A stretch of DNA of 64,000 nucleotides, from NCBI GenBank assembly GCA_018889975.1, contig CP076546.1:4340501-4404500 (forward strand). The letters run 5' to 3'. This document shows, piece after piece, positions 47,513 through 58,068 of the stretch. The stretch comes from Bacillus sp. NP157. GTDB lineage: Bacteria; Pseudomonadota; Gammaproteobacteria; Xanthomonadales; Rhodanobacteraceae. A program made the translations under genes and the position numbers. The stretch's first letter is position 1. Each line of letters begins with the position of its first letter. A model generated the notes under the pieces. It searched no databases. It was not told where the DNA came from and was given only the letters and a program-made list of their open reading frames with translations.

Positions 47513-49605
47513 GCGACGCGCTCGATCTCGCGGGCGAAGGGGGGCAGGGCGCGCAGCATGCCCGTGCCGTAGCGCTTGGTGATGACGCGGCGATCCAGCA
47601 GCACGATGCGACCGGTGTCGGTCTCGGTGCGGATCAGGCGCCCGCAGTACTGCGTGAGGATGCGCGTGGCGTCCGGCACGCTGACCTCGATGAACGGATT
47701 GCGTCCACGCGATTCCAGCCACTCGGCGTAGGTTGCGCCCACGGGATCGGTCGGCACCGCGAACGGCAGCTGGGTGACCACCACGGTTTCGCACAGCTTG
47801 CCCGGCAGGTCGAGGCCTTCGCCGAACGACGCGAGGCCGAAGATCGTGCTGCCCTTGCCGGCTTCGATGTCCGCGCAGTGTTCGGCGATCAGCTGGGCCT
47901 TCGCCAGCGAGCCCTGCGCACGCACCTTGCGCACGTGGTCGATCGGCAGCACCTGCAGCACGCGGTCGAGCTTCGCACGCGAGGTGAACAGCACGAGGTT
48001 GCCAGCGTCCCAATCCAGGTGTTTCGCCAGCCAGGCCGCGACTTCGCGCGGATGGCCTTCGCGATCGTCCGGCAGGGTGGTGAAGGCAGGCACTTCCAGC
48101 CGCGCCTGGCGTTCCAGGTCGAACGGCGAAGGCAGGCTGAGGGTCACGGCATCGTTGGGCAGGCCGACCGAATCGGCGAAGCCACGGAAGTTGCCACCCG
48201 CACTCAAGGTGGCCGAGGTCATCACCACGGCCGACGCGTTATCCCAGAGCACGTTGCGCAGCAGGCCACCCGCCGACACGGCGGAGGCATGGCAGACCAG
48301 CTGCTGTTCCGGCGTCATGCTCACCCAGCGGGCGAGCGGCGGACCGTTCTCGCGATCATCCGTGGACCACGCGTACCACGTGCGCACCTGGCGCTCGAGT
48401 CGTTCCAGCGCCATGCCGAGCTCACGCGACAGCGCTTCCTGCGTGGGGCCGCCCGCTTCCATCTCGACGACGGTGCGGCGCACCGTGCGCAGCCAACGCT
48501 GCACGTCGCGGGTCAGCACGTGCAGGTGCGACGCGTGGATCTTCCAGTTCTCCGGCAGCTGGCCGAGCGATGCGCGGAACACCGGCTCCAGCTCGCTCGA
48601 CGACGGTGTCCACGACATGCGGATCTCGCGCTCGATCTCCTCCATCGCGTTGGACATCTCAAGCAGCTTCTCGTCGCCGGCTTCCAGCGAAAGATTGCCG
48701 ATGCTTTCCTTGTCGGTGAGCGAATACGCGGCATGCACCTGGTTCTGCAGGCGGCCGATGCGACGCACGGCGCTGGCCAGGTGCACGTCGGCGGCGCCGC
48801 GGTCGATCGCCTTGGACGGTACGTGGTGGGCCTCGTCGAAGATGTAGAGCGTCTCTTCCGGCTTGGGCAGGATCACGCCGCCGAAGGTGTCTTCGTCGCG
48901 CGGCATGGTCAGGTCGGCGAGCACCAGGTCCTGGTTGGCGACGACGATGTCGGCTTCGCCGATCGCGCGGCGGGCGAGGAAAAACGGGCATACCGCGAAC
49001 GCATTGCACTTGCGGCCGGTGCAGCCGCCGGCGCTGGTGGTGACCATGCCGCGCACCAGGTCGGACAACGGCTCCGGGCTGGTGTCGATGTCGCCGTTCC
49101 ACTCGCGCGATTCGAAGGCCTTGCCGAGCTTCTCGATGGCCTTGGTGTCGCGCTCGGCCGGGGGGCGTGCCCACAGGGCCACGTCGGCGTCGAATTCGAA
49201 GCCACCCTGCGCGGACGGTTCGGCGCTGGCCATGCGCAGGTTGCGCGGGCACAGGTAGCGCGCGCGGCCCTTGGCCAGGGCGACCTTCGCTTCGACGCCG
49301 CAGAGCTTCATGAACTGGGGAATGTCGCGCTGGACCAGCTGCTCCTGCAGCGCCACGGTAGCCGTGGCGATCACCAGCTTCTTCTTCTGCGCCCGCGCGA
49401 CCTCGAGCCCACCGATGAGGTAAGCCATGGATTTACCGGTGCCGGTCGGCGCTTCGATCACCGCCGCACCCGCTGGCTCGGCCAGGGCCTTGGCGACCTC
49501 GGCGATCATCTTCAGCTGGGAGGGGCGCCCACGGAAACCCGTCAGGCCGTCTTTCAGGCGCGCATAGGCGGCGCGGATCGCGGCTTTGGTTTCTTCGGTG
49601 AGCAT
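47509..49605 (-). CDS. dinG: ATP-dependent DNA helicase DinG
   Basis: 698 aa superfamily 2 XPD-like helicase, 5'-3' polarity, which resolves R-loops, D-loops and G-quadruplexes. Walker A is EAPTGTGKSM (Lys58). The 4Fe-4S cysteines lie in ARYLCPRNL and GCTGRKCNAFAVCPFF, the helicase II box is FDEAHHVPSK, and motif VI is QYCGRLIRTETDTGR. In E. coli dinG is LexA-controlled; I did not find a clear LexA box in the 99 bases upstream. First gene of a two-gene operon with hutD. Confidence 0.94.
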   Translation of the reverse strand: MLTEETKAAIRAAYARLKDGLTGFRGRPSQLKMIAEVAKALAEPAGAAVIEAPTGTGKSMAYLIGGLEVARAQKKKLVIATATVALQEQLVQRDIPQFMKLCGVEAKVALAKGRARYLCPRNLRMASAEPSAQGGFEFDADVALWARPPAERDTKAIEKLGKAFESREWNGDIDTSPEPLSDLVRGMVTTSAGGCTGRKCNAFAVCPFFLARRAIGEADIVVANQDLVLADLTMPRDEDTFGGVILPKPEETLYIFDEAHHVPSKAIDRGAADVHLASAVRRIGRLQNQVHAAYSLTDKESIGNLSLEAGDEKLLEMSNAMEEIEREIRMSWTPSSSELEPVFRASLGQLPENWKIHASHLHVLTRDVQRWLRTVRRTVVEMEAGGPTQEALSRELGMALERLERQVRTWYAWSTDDRENGPPLARWVSMTPEQQLVCHASAVSAGGLLRNVLWDNASAVVMTSATLSAGGNFRGFADSVGLPNDAVTLSLPSPFDLERQARLEVPAFTTLPDDREGHPREVAAWLAKHLDWDAGNLVLFTSRAKLDRVLQVLPIDHVRKVRAQGSLAKAQLIAEHCADIEAGKGSTIFGLASFGEGLDLPGKLCETVVVTQLPFAVPTDPVGATYAEWLESRGRNPFIEVSVPDATRILTQYCGRLIRTETDTGRIVLLDRRVITKRYGTGMLRALPPFAREIERVA

Positions 49606-49704
49606 AGCCCACCAAGGTTACCCTATTGGTGTCTCAAGGGCGCCCAGCGTACGGTTTAAACTCCGCGTGGGACACGGATATCCGGCGGCTGTGGGGACTG
49701 ATGC

Positions 49705-50196
49705 ATGAATGTGGGATTTCGCGTTGTCATGGCGGTATGCATTGCCGCCATCGGTACAGGATTACCTGCGGCGGATACCTCGCCTCCCGCATTCGACATC
49801 GACTTCAAACGGATCGAGTTTCCGGCCGGGCAACCCGGCCCGTCGCAGGCCAGCGAGGACGCTGAGGCCATCCTCGATGAGGAGGAAACGGCCGTGCTGT
49901 GGGAGCTCCGGACGGCCCTGCTTGAGCGCCATTTCCTCGGCGCTACCGTCACGGGTTATGCAGACGCGCATGAGTGCACCGGCGACGACTGTCGCGAACT
50001 GTCGCTACGTCGGGCGGCCCTGGTGCTGGCGTGGTTCCGCAAGCACGGCGTGCCCGATGCCCAACTGCGCGGGCCCGCCAGTGAATCGACCGATTTTCCG
50101 CTCAACCCGGGCGAGACCAGCGAAGACCGGGCGCGCAATCGACGCGTTCAGTTGCTCCCCTTCGTGGTGCCCGGCGTACTTCCCGGCGGACCTTAG
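49705..50196 (+). CDS. Exported OmpA-like domain protein
   Basis: 163 aa. A signal peptide (MNVGFRVVMAVCIAAIGTGLPAA) is followed by an acidic linker and an OmpA C-terminal-like domain: VTGYADAHECTGDDCRELSLRRAALVLAWFRKHGV and a closing RARNRRVQLLPF. OmpA-like domains bind peptidoglycan diaminopimelate through Asp and Arg, which are present here (YADAHE, NRRVQ). There is no beta-barrel or lipobox, so it would be soluble in the periplasm. A Cys pair (ECTGDDC) is inserted in the loop after the Asp. Confidence 0.75.
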   Translation: MNVGFRVVMAVCIAAIGTGLPAADTSPPAFDIDFKRIEFPAGQPGPSQASEDAEAILDEEETAVLWELRTALLERHFLGATVTGYADAHECTGDDCRELSLRRAALVLAWFRKHGVPDAQLRGPASESTDFPLNPGETSEDRARNRRVQLLPFVVPGVLPGGP

Positions 50197-50267
50197 CGGC
50201 CGGGCGGCCCCCATTCATGGATACTCTGCCGGACGACGGCGATTGCAAGCCCGGACCATGGAGACGC

Positions 50268-50579
50268 ATGAAGCAGCAACCCATACCGCCCGCCGCCCTG
50301 GACGACGAGCATTCCCTCGAGATGATGCGCGTCTGGATCGCGAAGAAGGGGATGCATACGTCCCTGAACATCGGGATCTACGAAGGCCAGCCGAACCTGA
50401 CCGAGGAGAAGGCATGGGGCATGCTTTTCGCCGACGCGGCACGCCATGTCGCCCATGCCCTGAGCGAGCGCTACGGTGCTCCCCACGGGCAAGTGCTCGC
50501 GGCGATCAGGGCGGCGATGGATGCTGAACTGGATAAGCCGACGACGAAACTCGACGGCGCCTTCCTGCGCCACAACTAG
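50268..50579 (+). CDS. DUF5076 family protein
   Basis: 103 aa, cytoplasmic. SLEMMRVWIAKKGMHTSLNIGIYEG is the core typical of DUF5076. TEEKAWGMLFADAARHVAHALSERYG follows as helices. Function unknown. ATG 50268 has GGAGA upstream. It lies 71 bases downstream of the OmpA-like gene on the same strand. Confidence 0.72.
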   Translation: MKQQPIPPAALDDEHSLEMMRVWIAKKGMHTSLNIGIYEGQPNLTEEKAWGMLFADAARHVAHALSERYGAPHGQVLAAIRAAMDAELDKPTTKLDGAFLRHN

Positions 50580-50625
50580 GCACCCGCCAGGCCGACCAAC
50601 GGGCCGTGCCGGCGAGCCCGGAGGC

Positions 50626-50904
50626 TCAGCGCGCGTAAGACGATCCGGCGGCCCGGGGTGGGTCGGCGACCAGGCCGGCCACGACCCAGGTGTGCTCCTC
50701 CCAGCTGCCGTCCGCGTTCTGCACGTGGATGGCGACGGGCAGCCCGAGGCTGTCGGAGAGGCTGGGGGACAACGCCTCGGCCGCGCGGATGGCCTCGGCC
50801 TGGCTGGCGTACTGGCCCAGCGGGGTAGAGGCACGGCGGACGATCCACGGTCCCTGTGTCGATTCGCTGTACGGAATGAACAATTGGGCGGAGCTCGATG
50901 CCAT
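50626..50904 (-). CDS. Hypothetical protein, DUF2188-like
   Basis: 92 aa from MASSSAQLFIPYSEST. GPWIVRRASTPLGQYASQAEAIRAAEALS and LPVAIHVQNADGSWEEHTW resemble the small DUF2188 fold (strand, helix with AEAI, then strands with a DG turn), a tentative match. The start with GAGGG upstream is preferred over a GTG at 50943. It is convergent with the DUF5076 gene. Confidence 0.55.
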   Translation of the reverse strand: MASSSAQLFIPYSESTQGPWIVRRASTPLGQYASQAEAIRAAEALSPSLSDSLGLPVAIHVQNADGSWEEHTWVVAGLVADPPRAAGSSYAR

Positions 50905-50992
50905 GGGACCCTCGCTATCGGTGGGTTCGCTGCTGGAACCCACGCTACCCCGGATCGGCTAAAAAATTCATTAACCGTTGTTACGCAAGGAT

Positions 50993-51481
50993 TTATGCCA
51001 GCCCGAGGTAATCCAGCTTGCCCAGGCCCACGCCGTTGTGGCGGAGGATGTCGTACGCCGTGGTGACGTGGAAATAGAAGTTGGGCAGGGCGAAGATCAT
51101 CAGGTACTCATTCGCGCTGAAGGTGCGCTCGCTGGCGCCGAACTTGCGCGTGATGCTGCGCGTGGCGCCGGCTTCGATGGCCTCGGCGGGTACCGACTCG
51201 ATCCACTTCACGGTGTCGTCGATGCGCTTGAGCAACTGCTCGATGGTGGTCTCTTCGTCCTTGAACGACGGGCCTTCCACCTCGGCGACGCGGGCGATGG
51301 CGAACTTGGCGGTGTCGCTGGCGCGCTGCACCTGGCCGGCCAGGTTGAACATGTCCGGTGCCAGTCGGGCTTCGACCAGGGCATCGCCACCGTGGTCCTT
51401 CGCCTTGGCGAGCAGTTCGGAGAGGACGCGGAAGCCGCGGACATAGGCAGCGGCGGAGGCTTCGTGCAGCGAGATGCTCAT
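50993..51481 (-). CDS. DUF1993 family protein, copy 1
   Basis: 162 aa. Helical-bundle protein of DUF1993, related in layout to DinB-like folds: [96 protein letters not shown]. Function unknown. AGGGAG precedes the ATG. It is divergent from the ABC transporter operon, and a paralogue lies on the other side of that operon in the same orientation. Confidence 0.85.
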   Translation of the reverse strand: MSISLHEASAAAYVRGFRVLSELLAKAKDHGGDALVEARLAPDMFNLAGQVQRASDTAKFAIARVAEVEGPSFKDEETTIEQLLKRIDDTVKWIESVPAEAIEAGATRSITRKFGASERTFSANEYLMIFALPNFYFHVTTAYDILRHNGVGLGKLDYLGLA

Positions 51482-51599
51482 GGGGTGTCTCCCTGGGGTA
51501 TCCGTCGATGGTGGGGCGGACAACGCGCGCGTTCAAGGCCGTGCGCGCGCCGATCCAAGGGACTACCATCACCCGCCACCCCGAAACGATTGGACCCCC

Positions 51600-52543
<944 letters not shown>

Positions 52544-52547
<4 letters not shown>

Positions 52548-53305
52548 ACCTGCATGGTGTCCGCGCCATCTACCGATTCGAGATGGCCCGCACGTTCCGC
52601 ACGCTGATGCAGAGCATCGCCTCGCCGGTGCTTTCCACCTCGCTGTACTTCGTGGTGTTCGGCGCGGCGATCGGCTCGCGCATGGGCGCCATCAACGGCG
52701 TGAGCTACGGGGCCTTCATCATCCCCGGCCTGATCATGCTGTCGCTTCTCAACGAAAGCATCTCCAACGCATCGTTCGGCATCTACATGCCGAAGTGGGC
52801 CGGCACGATCTACGAACTGCTGTCGGCACCGGTGAACTACGTCGAAGTGGTGCTCGGTTACGTCGGCGCGGCGGCGACCAAGTCGATGATCCTTGGTTTG
52901 CTGATCCTCGCCACGGCGCGCCTGTTCGTCGCCTACGAGATCCAGCACCCGTTCTGGATGCTGGGGTTCCTGCTGCTCACCGCGGTGACCTTCAGCCTGT
53001 TCGGTTTCATCATCGGCCTGTGGGCGGACGACTTCCAGAAGCTGCAGGTGGTGCCGCTGATGGTGATGACGCCGCTGACCTTCCTTGGTGGCAGCTTCTA
53101 TTCGATCTCGATGCTGCCGCCGTTCTGGCAGAAGGTCACCCTGTTCAACCCGGTGGTGTACCTGGTCAACGGCTTCCGCTGGAGCTTCTACGGACAGGCC
53201 GACGTGAACGTCCTGGTCAGCGCCGGTGCGACGCTGGGCTTCATGTTCACCTGCCTGGCCATCGTCTGGTGGATCTTCCGCACAGGGTGGAAGCTCAAGA
53301 ACTGA
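52544..53305 (+). CDS. ABC-2 type permease (YadH-like)
   Basis: 253 aa with six expected helices, e.g. [34 protein letters not shown] and [59 protein letters not shown] is the ABC-2 signature at the C-terminal end. It begins within the ATPase stop (ATGA). YadH-type permeases are often grouped with lipid or drug exporters, without a proven substrate. Confidence 0.93.
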
Positions 53306-53322
53306 CCTACCGACCGGCTGAT

Positions 53323-53415
53323 TTGTAGGAGCGCGCCTGCGCGCGAAAAACCAACCGCGCGTTGATGACGGAACGGTTGGGCGCCGTGCCATCGCGCGCA
53401 GGCGCGCTCCTACAG
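53323..53415. repeat. REP inverted pair (copies 8 and 9)
   Basis: Copies at 53323-53346 (plus) and 53392-53415 (minus), again separated by exactly 45 bases. Inside the loop CCAACCG (53351-53357) and CGGTTGG (53374-53380) form a nested hairpin. It lies between the convergent permease and DUF1993 genes. Confidence 0.92.
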
Positions 53416-53434
53416 GTCGATCGGGGTGGTTGCG

Positions 53435-53941
53435 TCAATGCTTGCCGACGAAATCGGCCTTGCCCAGCACCACGCCGACGCCGCGCAGGATCGCGTAGGT
53501 GGTCGTGCAGTGGAAATAGACGTTGGGTAGCACGAAGTCGAGCAGGTAAGCCTGGCCTTTGAAGGTCATTTCGCCGGAACGCATCTTCAGCACGATGGTG
53601 CGCTCTTCGCTGCCGTCGATCTGCGCGGGCGTAAAGCGCTCGAGCATGCCGAGCACGGTGTCGATGCGGGCCAGCAGCTGGTCGAAGGTGGCTTCGTTGT
53701 CTTCCATCTTCGGCGGCTCTTCGCCGGCGAGGCGGAAGGCGGCGCCCTTGGCCATGTCGGTGGCGATCTGCACCTGGCGGATCAGCGGGAACATGTCCGG
53801 GGTGATCCGCGTGTTGAGCAGCACTTCCTCGGCGATGTGGCGTTCCTTCGCGTGCTCGGCACCCTTCTTCACCACGGCGGAGAGATTGCGCAGCGCGCGG
53901 GCGAGGACGGGTACGGTGATCTGGTACATCGTGACGGACAT
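53435..53941 (-). CDS. DUF1993 family protein, copy 2
   Basis: 168 aa. Same family as the gene ending at 50993: TPDMFPLIRQVQIATDMAKGAAFRLAG aligns with [26 protein letters not shown], and FVLPNVYFHCTTTYAILRGVGVVLGKADF with [29 protein letters not shown]. They are clearly paralogues. An alternative start at the second Met (53929) is possible. It is divergent from the FUSC gene. Confidence 0.85.
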   Translation of the reverse strand: MSVTMYQITVPVLARALRNLSAVVKKGAEHAKERHIAEEVLLNTRITPDMFPLIRQVQIATDMAKGAAFRLAGEEPPKMEDNEATFDQLLARIDTVLGMLERFTPAQIDGSEERTIVLKMRSGEMTFKGQAYLLDFVLPNVYFHCTTTYAILRGVGVVLGKADFVGKH

Positions 53942-54040
53942 GGATGGACTCGTTCGGGAGGGGTGGCCGGGGGCCGGGTCGGCGCGTATTGTGCGCGCCC
54001 GTTGGCGGCGCGTCGACGGCACGAACGGCTAGGATGGGCC

Positions 54041-54658
54041 ATGAGCGAAACCGAACCCGGCAAGCCCGAGCGACGCGGTGCCCTTGAGCTGCTGCGGGTC
54101 CGTCGTGCGCAGCAGTTGCTCGACAATGTCTTCCGAAGGTTGCCGCTGGGCCCGCGCGTGCGGGTCGGCCTGTTCATGGCCTTCAAGTCGACGCTGGGCG
54201 CCGTCTTCGCCTATGGCGTCGGCTTCCTGCTGCATCCACCGGAAGCGTTCTGGGCGGCGATCAGTGCGATCGCCGTGACCCAGCCGCACTACGGCGACAC
54301 GCGCGGGGCAGGTCGCGACCGCATCCTCGGCACGACCTTCGGTGGCATCGCCGGCGTGCTGGGCCTGTGGCTGGGCGATAGCGGCGACCTGCTCTCGTTC
54401 GCCGCCGCCCTGGCCGCTGTCACCGTGGCGTGCTGGACCGCGAACGTGGGTGCGGCGGCGCGCATCGGTGGGATCACCACGGCGATCGTCCTGCTCGTGC
54501 CGACCAGCGGCCCGCGCTGGGAGGTCGCCGCATGGCGCCTGGGCGAGGTGATCCTCGGCACGGCGTGTGCACTGGCGGTGGCGTGGCTGGTCTCGCGGCT
54601 GGAAGACTGGGTGGAACACAAAGAACAGGAGGAGACGCGTGATCCGAAAGCACCATGA
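54041..54658 (+). CDS. FUSC-family membrane protein
   Basis: 205 aa with about five helices. RVRVGLFMAFKSTLGAVFAYGVGFLLHPPEAFWAAISAIAVTQPHYGDTRGAGRDRILGTTFGG is the fusaric-acid-resistance/aromatic-exporter type module. It contains only one membrane module and no large cytoplasmic domain, so it is shorter than AaeB-like pumps and could act as a dimer. AGGA precedes the ATG. The 3' end overlaps the VIT-type gene by 20 bases. Confidence 0.8.
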   Translation: MSETEPGKPERRGALELLRVRRAQQLLDNVFRRLPLGPRVRVGLFMAFKSTLGAVFAYGVGFLLHPPEAFWAAISAIAVTQPHYGDTRGAGRDRILGTTFGGIAGVLGLWLGDSGDLLSFAAALAAVTVACWTANVGAAARIGGITTAIVLLVPTSGPRWEVAAWRLGEVILGTACALAVAWLVSRLEDWVEHKEQEETRDPKAP

Positions 54659-55334
54659 ACACCACCGGCTGGATCGCCTCGGCTGGCTACGCGCCTCCGT
54701 GCTCGGCGCGAACGACGGCATCCTGTCGACCGCCAGCCTGCTGGTCGGCGTCGCCTCGGCCGAAGCCGGCGTCGCGAACGTCATGGTCGCCGGCATCGCT
54801 GGGCTGGTGGCGGGCGCAATGTCGATGGGCGCCGGCGAATACGTCTCGGTGCGTTCGCAGGCCGACAGCGAACGCGCGGAACTGGAAGTGGAGTCGCGCG
54901 AACTGCGCGAGGATCCCACCGGCGAACACAGGGAACTGACCGAGATCTACGTGCGTCGTGGCCTGGATCGCGAACTCGCGCATCGCGTGGCGGGTGACCT
55001 GATGGCGCACGATGCCTTGGGTGCGCACGCGCGTGACGAGCTGGGCCTGTCGACCGTGACCTCGGCGCGGCCGTTGCAGGCCGCCGCGGCCTCGGCCGCG
55101 AGCTTCGCGCTGGGCGCGATCGTGCCGATCCTCGCCACGGCGATCTCGCCGCGCGAGCACATGGCCCAGGTCACCGTCGTGGTGTCCCTGCTGGCGCTGG
55201 CCGTGCTGGGCGCTGTCTCGGCGCGGCTGGCCGGTGCGCCGGTGTGGCGCGGCGTGGCTCGCATCCTCTGCTGGGGAGCGGCGGCCATGGCACTGACCGC
55301 ACTGGTGGGCCGCCTGTTTGGCGTGGCGGCCTGA
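54639..55334 (+). CDS. VIT1/CCC1 family metal transporter
   Basis: 231 aa, GTG start with AGGAGGAG 8 bases upstream. The His-rich N-terminus HHEHHRLDRLGWLRASVLGANDGILSTASLLVGVASA is the family signature. GAGEYVSVRSQADSERAELEVESREL contains the cytoplasmic metal-binding glutamates, and five helices are expected. Relatives transport Fe2+ or Mn2+ out of the cytoplasm. It is translationally coupled to the FUSC-type gene. Confidence 0.9.
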   Translation: MIRKHHEHHRLDRLGWLRASVLGANDGILSTASLLVGVASAEAGVANVMVAGIAGLVAGAMSMGAGEYVSVRSQADSERAELEVESRELREDPTGEHRELTEIYVRRGLDRELAHRVAGDLMAHDALGAHARDELGLSTVTSARPLQAAAASAASFALGAIVPILATAISPREHMAQVTVVVSLLALAVLGAVSARLAGAPVWRGVARILCWGAAAMALTALVGRLFGVAA

Positions 55335-55352
55335 GTCGGGCGTGGCGGGCGC

Positions 55353-56720
55353 CTAGCCGGCCACGCAGCGATTGCGACCGCCGTTCTTCGCCGTGTACAG
55401 GGCGAGGTCGGCGCGCTCGAAGACCATCTGCGGGGTGTCGCCGGGGCGGAACTGGGCGACGCCGATCGAGGCGGTGACGCGCACGGGCTGGCGGCTGGCG
55501 TGGAAGGCCAGGTGCTGGATCTTCCCGCGCAGGCGCTCGCACACCTGCAGCGACTCGGCTTCGTCCGCGCCATCGAAGATCACGATGAATTCTTCGCCGC
55601 CATAGCGGGCCACGAAGTCGACCGGGCGCACGTGCTTCACCAGCGCCTGGCCGATCACGCGCAGCACCGCGTCGCCCGCGGTATGCCCGTAGGTGTCGTT
55701 GATGCTCTTGAAATGATCGATGTCGATCGCGGCGATGGACAGCGGGCGCGAGGTGGTGCCCCAGCTTTCGAAAGCCGCCTCGATGCGTTTCTCGTAGGCC
55801 AGCCGGTTGGGCATGCCGATCATCGTGTCGGTCTGCGCCAGCTCGTGCTCGCGTTCGAGCGAACGCTGCAGCGCGTGGCGTTCGGTTTCCAGCTGCTCCA
55901 CGCGCTGGCGCATCTTTTCGGCGCGGTCGCGGTACGCGGTAAGGCGGGTGCCTTCGCGTTCGCGGAACTCGCGGAAGCAGGCGGCGATGGTTTCCAGGCT
56001 GCTGTTCACCCGCTCGCGCAGCTCGTGGGTGTCCTCCGCCTCGAGCACGCCTTCGCTGAGCAGGCGCATCTCGTGGGCGACCGAGGCATCCAGGGCCTGG
56101 CCGTTGGCCTCGCCGGTGGACTGGTCCGCGAGCTCGCGGGCCATGTACTGGGTCATTTCGTCCAGCCGGCTGGCCACGTGGCGCAGCACGGCCTGCAGCG
56201 CATCGATCTCGCGCTGCATGCTGATGCGTTGTTCGTTGACCAGGTCGGCCAGGCGGTCGCCGCAGGCGGCCAGGGCGACCAGGTCGCCGGCATCGGCGAC
56301 GTCGCGGCGCAGGTCGTTGGCGCGGTCGGCCAGCTTGGGCTGGACCACGATGCGGTCGACCAGGCGGTGCAGGGCGGACTGGACCGAGGAGCCGTATTCA
56401 CCACGCTGTGGGCGGGTGATCGGCACGGCGCGTTCTTCCGGCGAGCGCAGCGGCCGGGTGGCCAGGCTCTCCAGCGCATCGCGCAGGCTGTTGGACAGGG
56501 TTTCGAGCACCATCGGATCCGCCGGACCGGCGGCCAGCGTGGCGCTCAGGCGTTCGATATGCGGATCGACCTGGTCGTGCGCGCCATGGGCGGCACGCGT
56601 GAGGCTACCGACCAGCTGGCGCAGGACAGACTCCACCGCCCGCCATTGGGCTTCCTCGCGGGTGAGCCTTTCGACGGCCTCTCGGTATTTACTTTCCCAG
56701 AGCTGGTTGTCCAAACGCAC
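55353..56720 (-). CDS. GGDEF diguanylate cyclase with long helical N-terminal region
   Basis: 455 aa, GTG start. About 280 N-terminal residues are predicted alpha-helical or coiled coil (EREHELAQTDTMIGMPNRLAYEKR leads into the catalytic domain) with no recognised sensor domain or membrane segment. The catalytic domain has GGEEF in RYGGEEFIVIFDG, and five residues earlier RPVD, the allosteric I-site, so product inhibition is expected. It makes cyclic-di-GMP. A -10-like TATGAT lies on the minus strand at 56760-56765. It is last of a minus-strand cluster, 73 bases after the MFS gene. Confidence 0.9.
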   Translation of the reverse strand: MRLDNQLWESKYREAVERLTREEAQWRAVESVLRQLVGSLTRAAHGAHDQVDPHIERLSATLAAGPADPMVLETLSNSLRDALESLATRPLRSPEERAVPITRPQRGEYGSSVQSALHRLVDRIVVQPKLADRANDLRRDVADAGDLVALAACGDRLADLVNEQRISMQREIDALQAVLRHVASRLDEMTQYMARELADQSTGEANGQALDASVAHEMRLLSEGVLEAEDTHELRERVNSSLETIAACFREFREREGTRLTAYRDRAEKMRQRVEQLETERHALQRSLEREHELAQTDTMIGMPNRLAYEKRIEAAFESWGTTSRPLSIAAIDIDHFKSINDTYGHTAGDAVLRVIGQALVKHVRPVDFVARYGGEEFIVIFDGADEAESLQVCERLRGKIQHLAFHASRQPVRVTASIGVAQFRPGDTPQMVFERADLALYTAKNGGRNRCVAG

Positions 56721-56793
56721 GCCCCAAACGTCGCGTGAAGTTTCTTAAGTCCTTCGCGCATCATACGATGAAATCTGACAATTTTGATCTGTC

Positions 56794-58068
56794 TTAAGGC
56801 GTAGGGTCGGCGACAGGGGCGGCCGGTGGCAGGACGCCGCGGGTGGCACGGGCGGCCACCACGCCGCCGATGGCGACCAGGCCGGCGGCGAGCAGGAAGG
56901 CGATCCCCGGGACGTGCACGGTGCGCTCGGGGGCGATCGAGAAGGCGAAGATCTGGGCGAACAGGTAAGGCCCGAAGATCCCGGCGAAGCTGCCCAGGCT
57001 GGTGATGGCGCCCTGCAAACGGCCCTGCTGGTCGGCCGCGACGCAGCGGGTCATGATCGACTGGATCGGCGGCCCGGCCAGTCCCCACAGCGCCATCAGC
57101 GGGATGCCGAGCAGGAACACCCAGCCGGTGCTGGCCAGGCCCATCACCGCGAACGCCGCCGCACCGAACGCCATGCCGAGCTTCAGCACCGGCCGCTCGC
57201 CGAAGCGGCTGGCCAGCCGGCCGGTCAGGAACGCCTGCACCGAGCCGTCGCACGCACCGACCAGGGCCAGCACGAAGCCGACCGCCTGCGCGCCCCAGTG
57301 ATAGCGGTAGTCCGCATAGAGCACGAAGGTGGTCTGCAGCACGTAGTGGGCGAGGTAGAACAGGAACATCACCACGGCCAGGCCCATCACCGTCGGGCTG
57401 CAGCGGAGCAGCCGCAGTGCGCCCAGCGGATGCGCCGTGTGCGGTTCGAAGCGCGGCGCGCGCCGTTCCGGCGGCAGCGATTCGGGCAGGATGAAGAAGC
57501 CGTACATGAAGTTGGCCAGCGCCAGCCCTGCGGCCACCCAGAACGGCAGGCGCAGGTCGATGCCGCCAAGGAAACCGCCCAGCGCCGGGCCGATGATGAA
57601 GCCGATGCCGAACGCGCCGCCGAGCATGCCGAAGGCGCCCGCGCGTTTCTCCGGCGGCGTGACGTCGGCGATGTAAGCGTTCGCCGTGGTGAAGCTGGCG
57701 GCGGTCATGCCGGAGATGATCCGGCCGACGAACAATAGCCACAACGACGGCGCCAGCGCCATCAGCACGAAGTCCAGGCCCAGGCCCAGGTTCGACAGCA
57801 GGATCACCGGGCGCCGGCCGAAGCGATCGGACAGCGCGCCCTGGATCGGCGAGGAGAAGAACTGCACGGTGGCGAACACGGTGCCGAAGATGCCGACCCA
57901 CCACGCCGCGTTGCTGACCGTGCCACCGGTCATCGATTCGATCAGGTGCGGCAGCACCGGGATGATGATGCCGAAGGCGAGGATGTCGATCAGTACGGTG
58001 ACAAAGACGAACACCACCGCCGCACGGCGCACGGGCGTCGCCAGCGGGGTGTGCGTCGGATCAGCCAT
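56794..58068 (-). CDS. MFS multidrug/tetracycline-type exporter
   Basis: 424 aa with twelve helices. Motif [18 protein letters not shown] follows helix 2. [49 protein letters not shown] is the DHA1/TetA-type motif B-C region. It closely resembles TetA-class or general drug:H+ antiporters; substrate specificity cannot be told. The start overlaps the 3' end of the CPA2 antiporter gene by 8 bases, so both are probably made together. Confidence 0.9.
   Translation of the reverse strand: MADPTHTPLATPVRRAAVVFVFVTVLIDILAFGIIIPVLPHLIESMTGGTVSNAAWWVGIFGTVFATVQFFSSPIQGALSDRFGRRPVILLSNLGLGLDFVLMALAPSLWLLFVGRIISGMTAASFTTANAYIADVTPPEKRAGAFGMLGGAFGIGFIIGPALGGFLGGIDLRLPFWVAAGLALANFMYGFFILPESLPPERRAPRFEPHTAHPLGALRLLRCSPTVMGLAVVMFLFYLAHYVLQTTFVLYADYRYHWGAQAVGFVLALVGACDGSVQAFLTGRLASRFGERPVLKLGMAFGAAAFAVMGLASTGWVFLLGIPLMALWGLAGPPIQSIMTRCVAADQQGRLQGAITSLGSFAGIFGPYLFAQIFAFSIAPERTVHVPGIAFLLAAGLVAIGGVVAARATRGVLPPAAPVADPTP

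Noticed and set aside
49606-49704. Possible LexA box upstream of dinG
   Set aside because: Looked for CTG-N10-CAG-type dyads and saw no convincing match.
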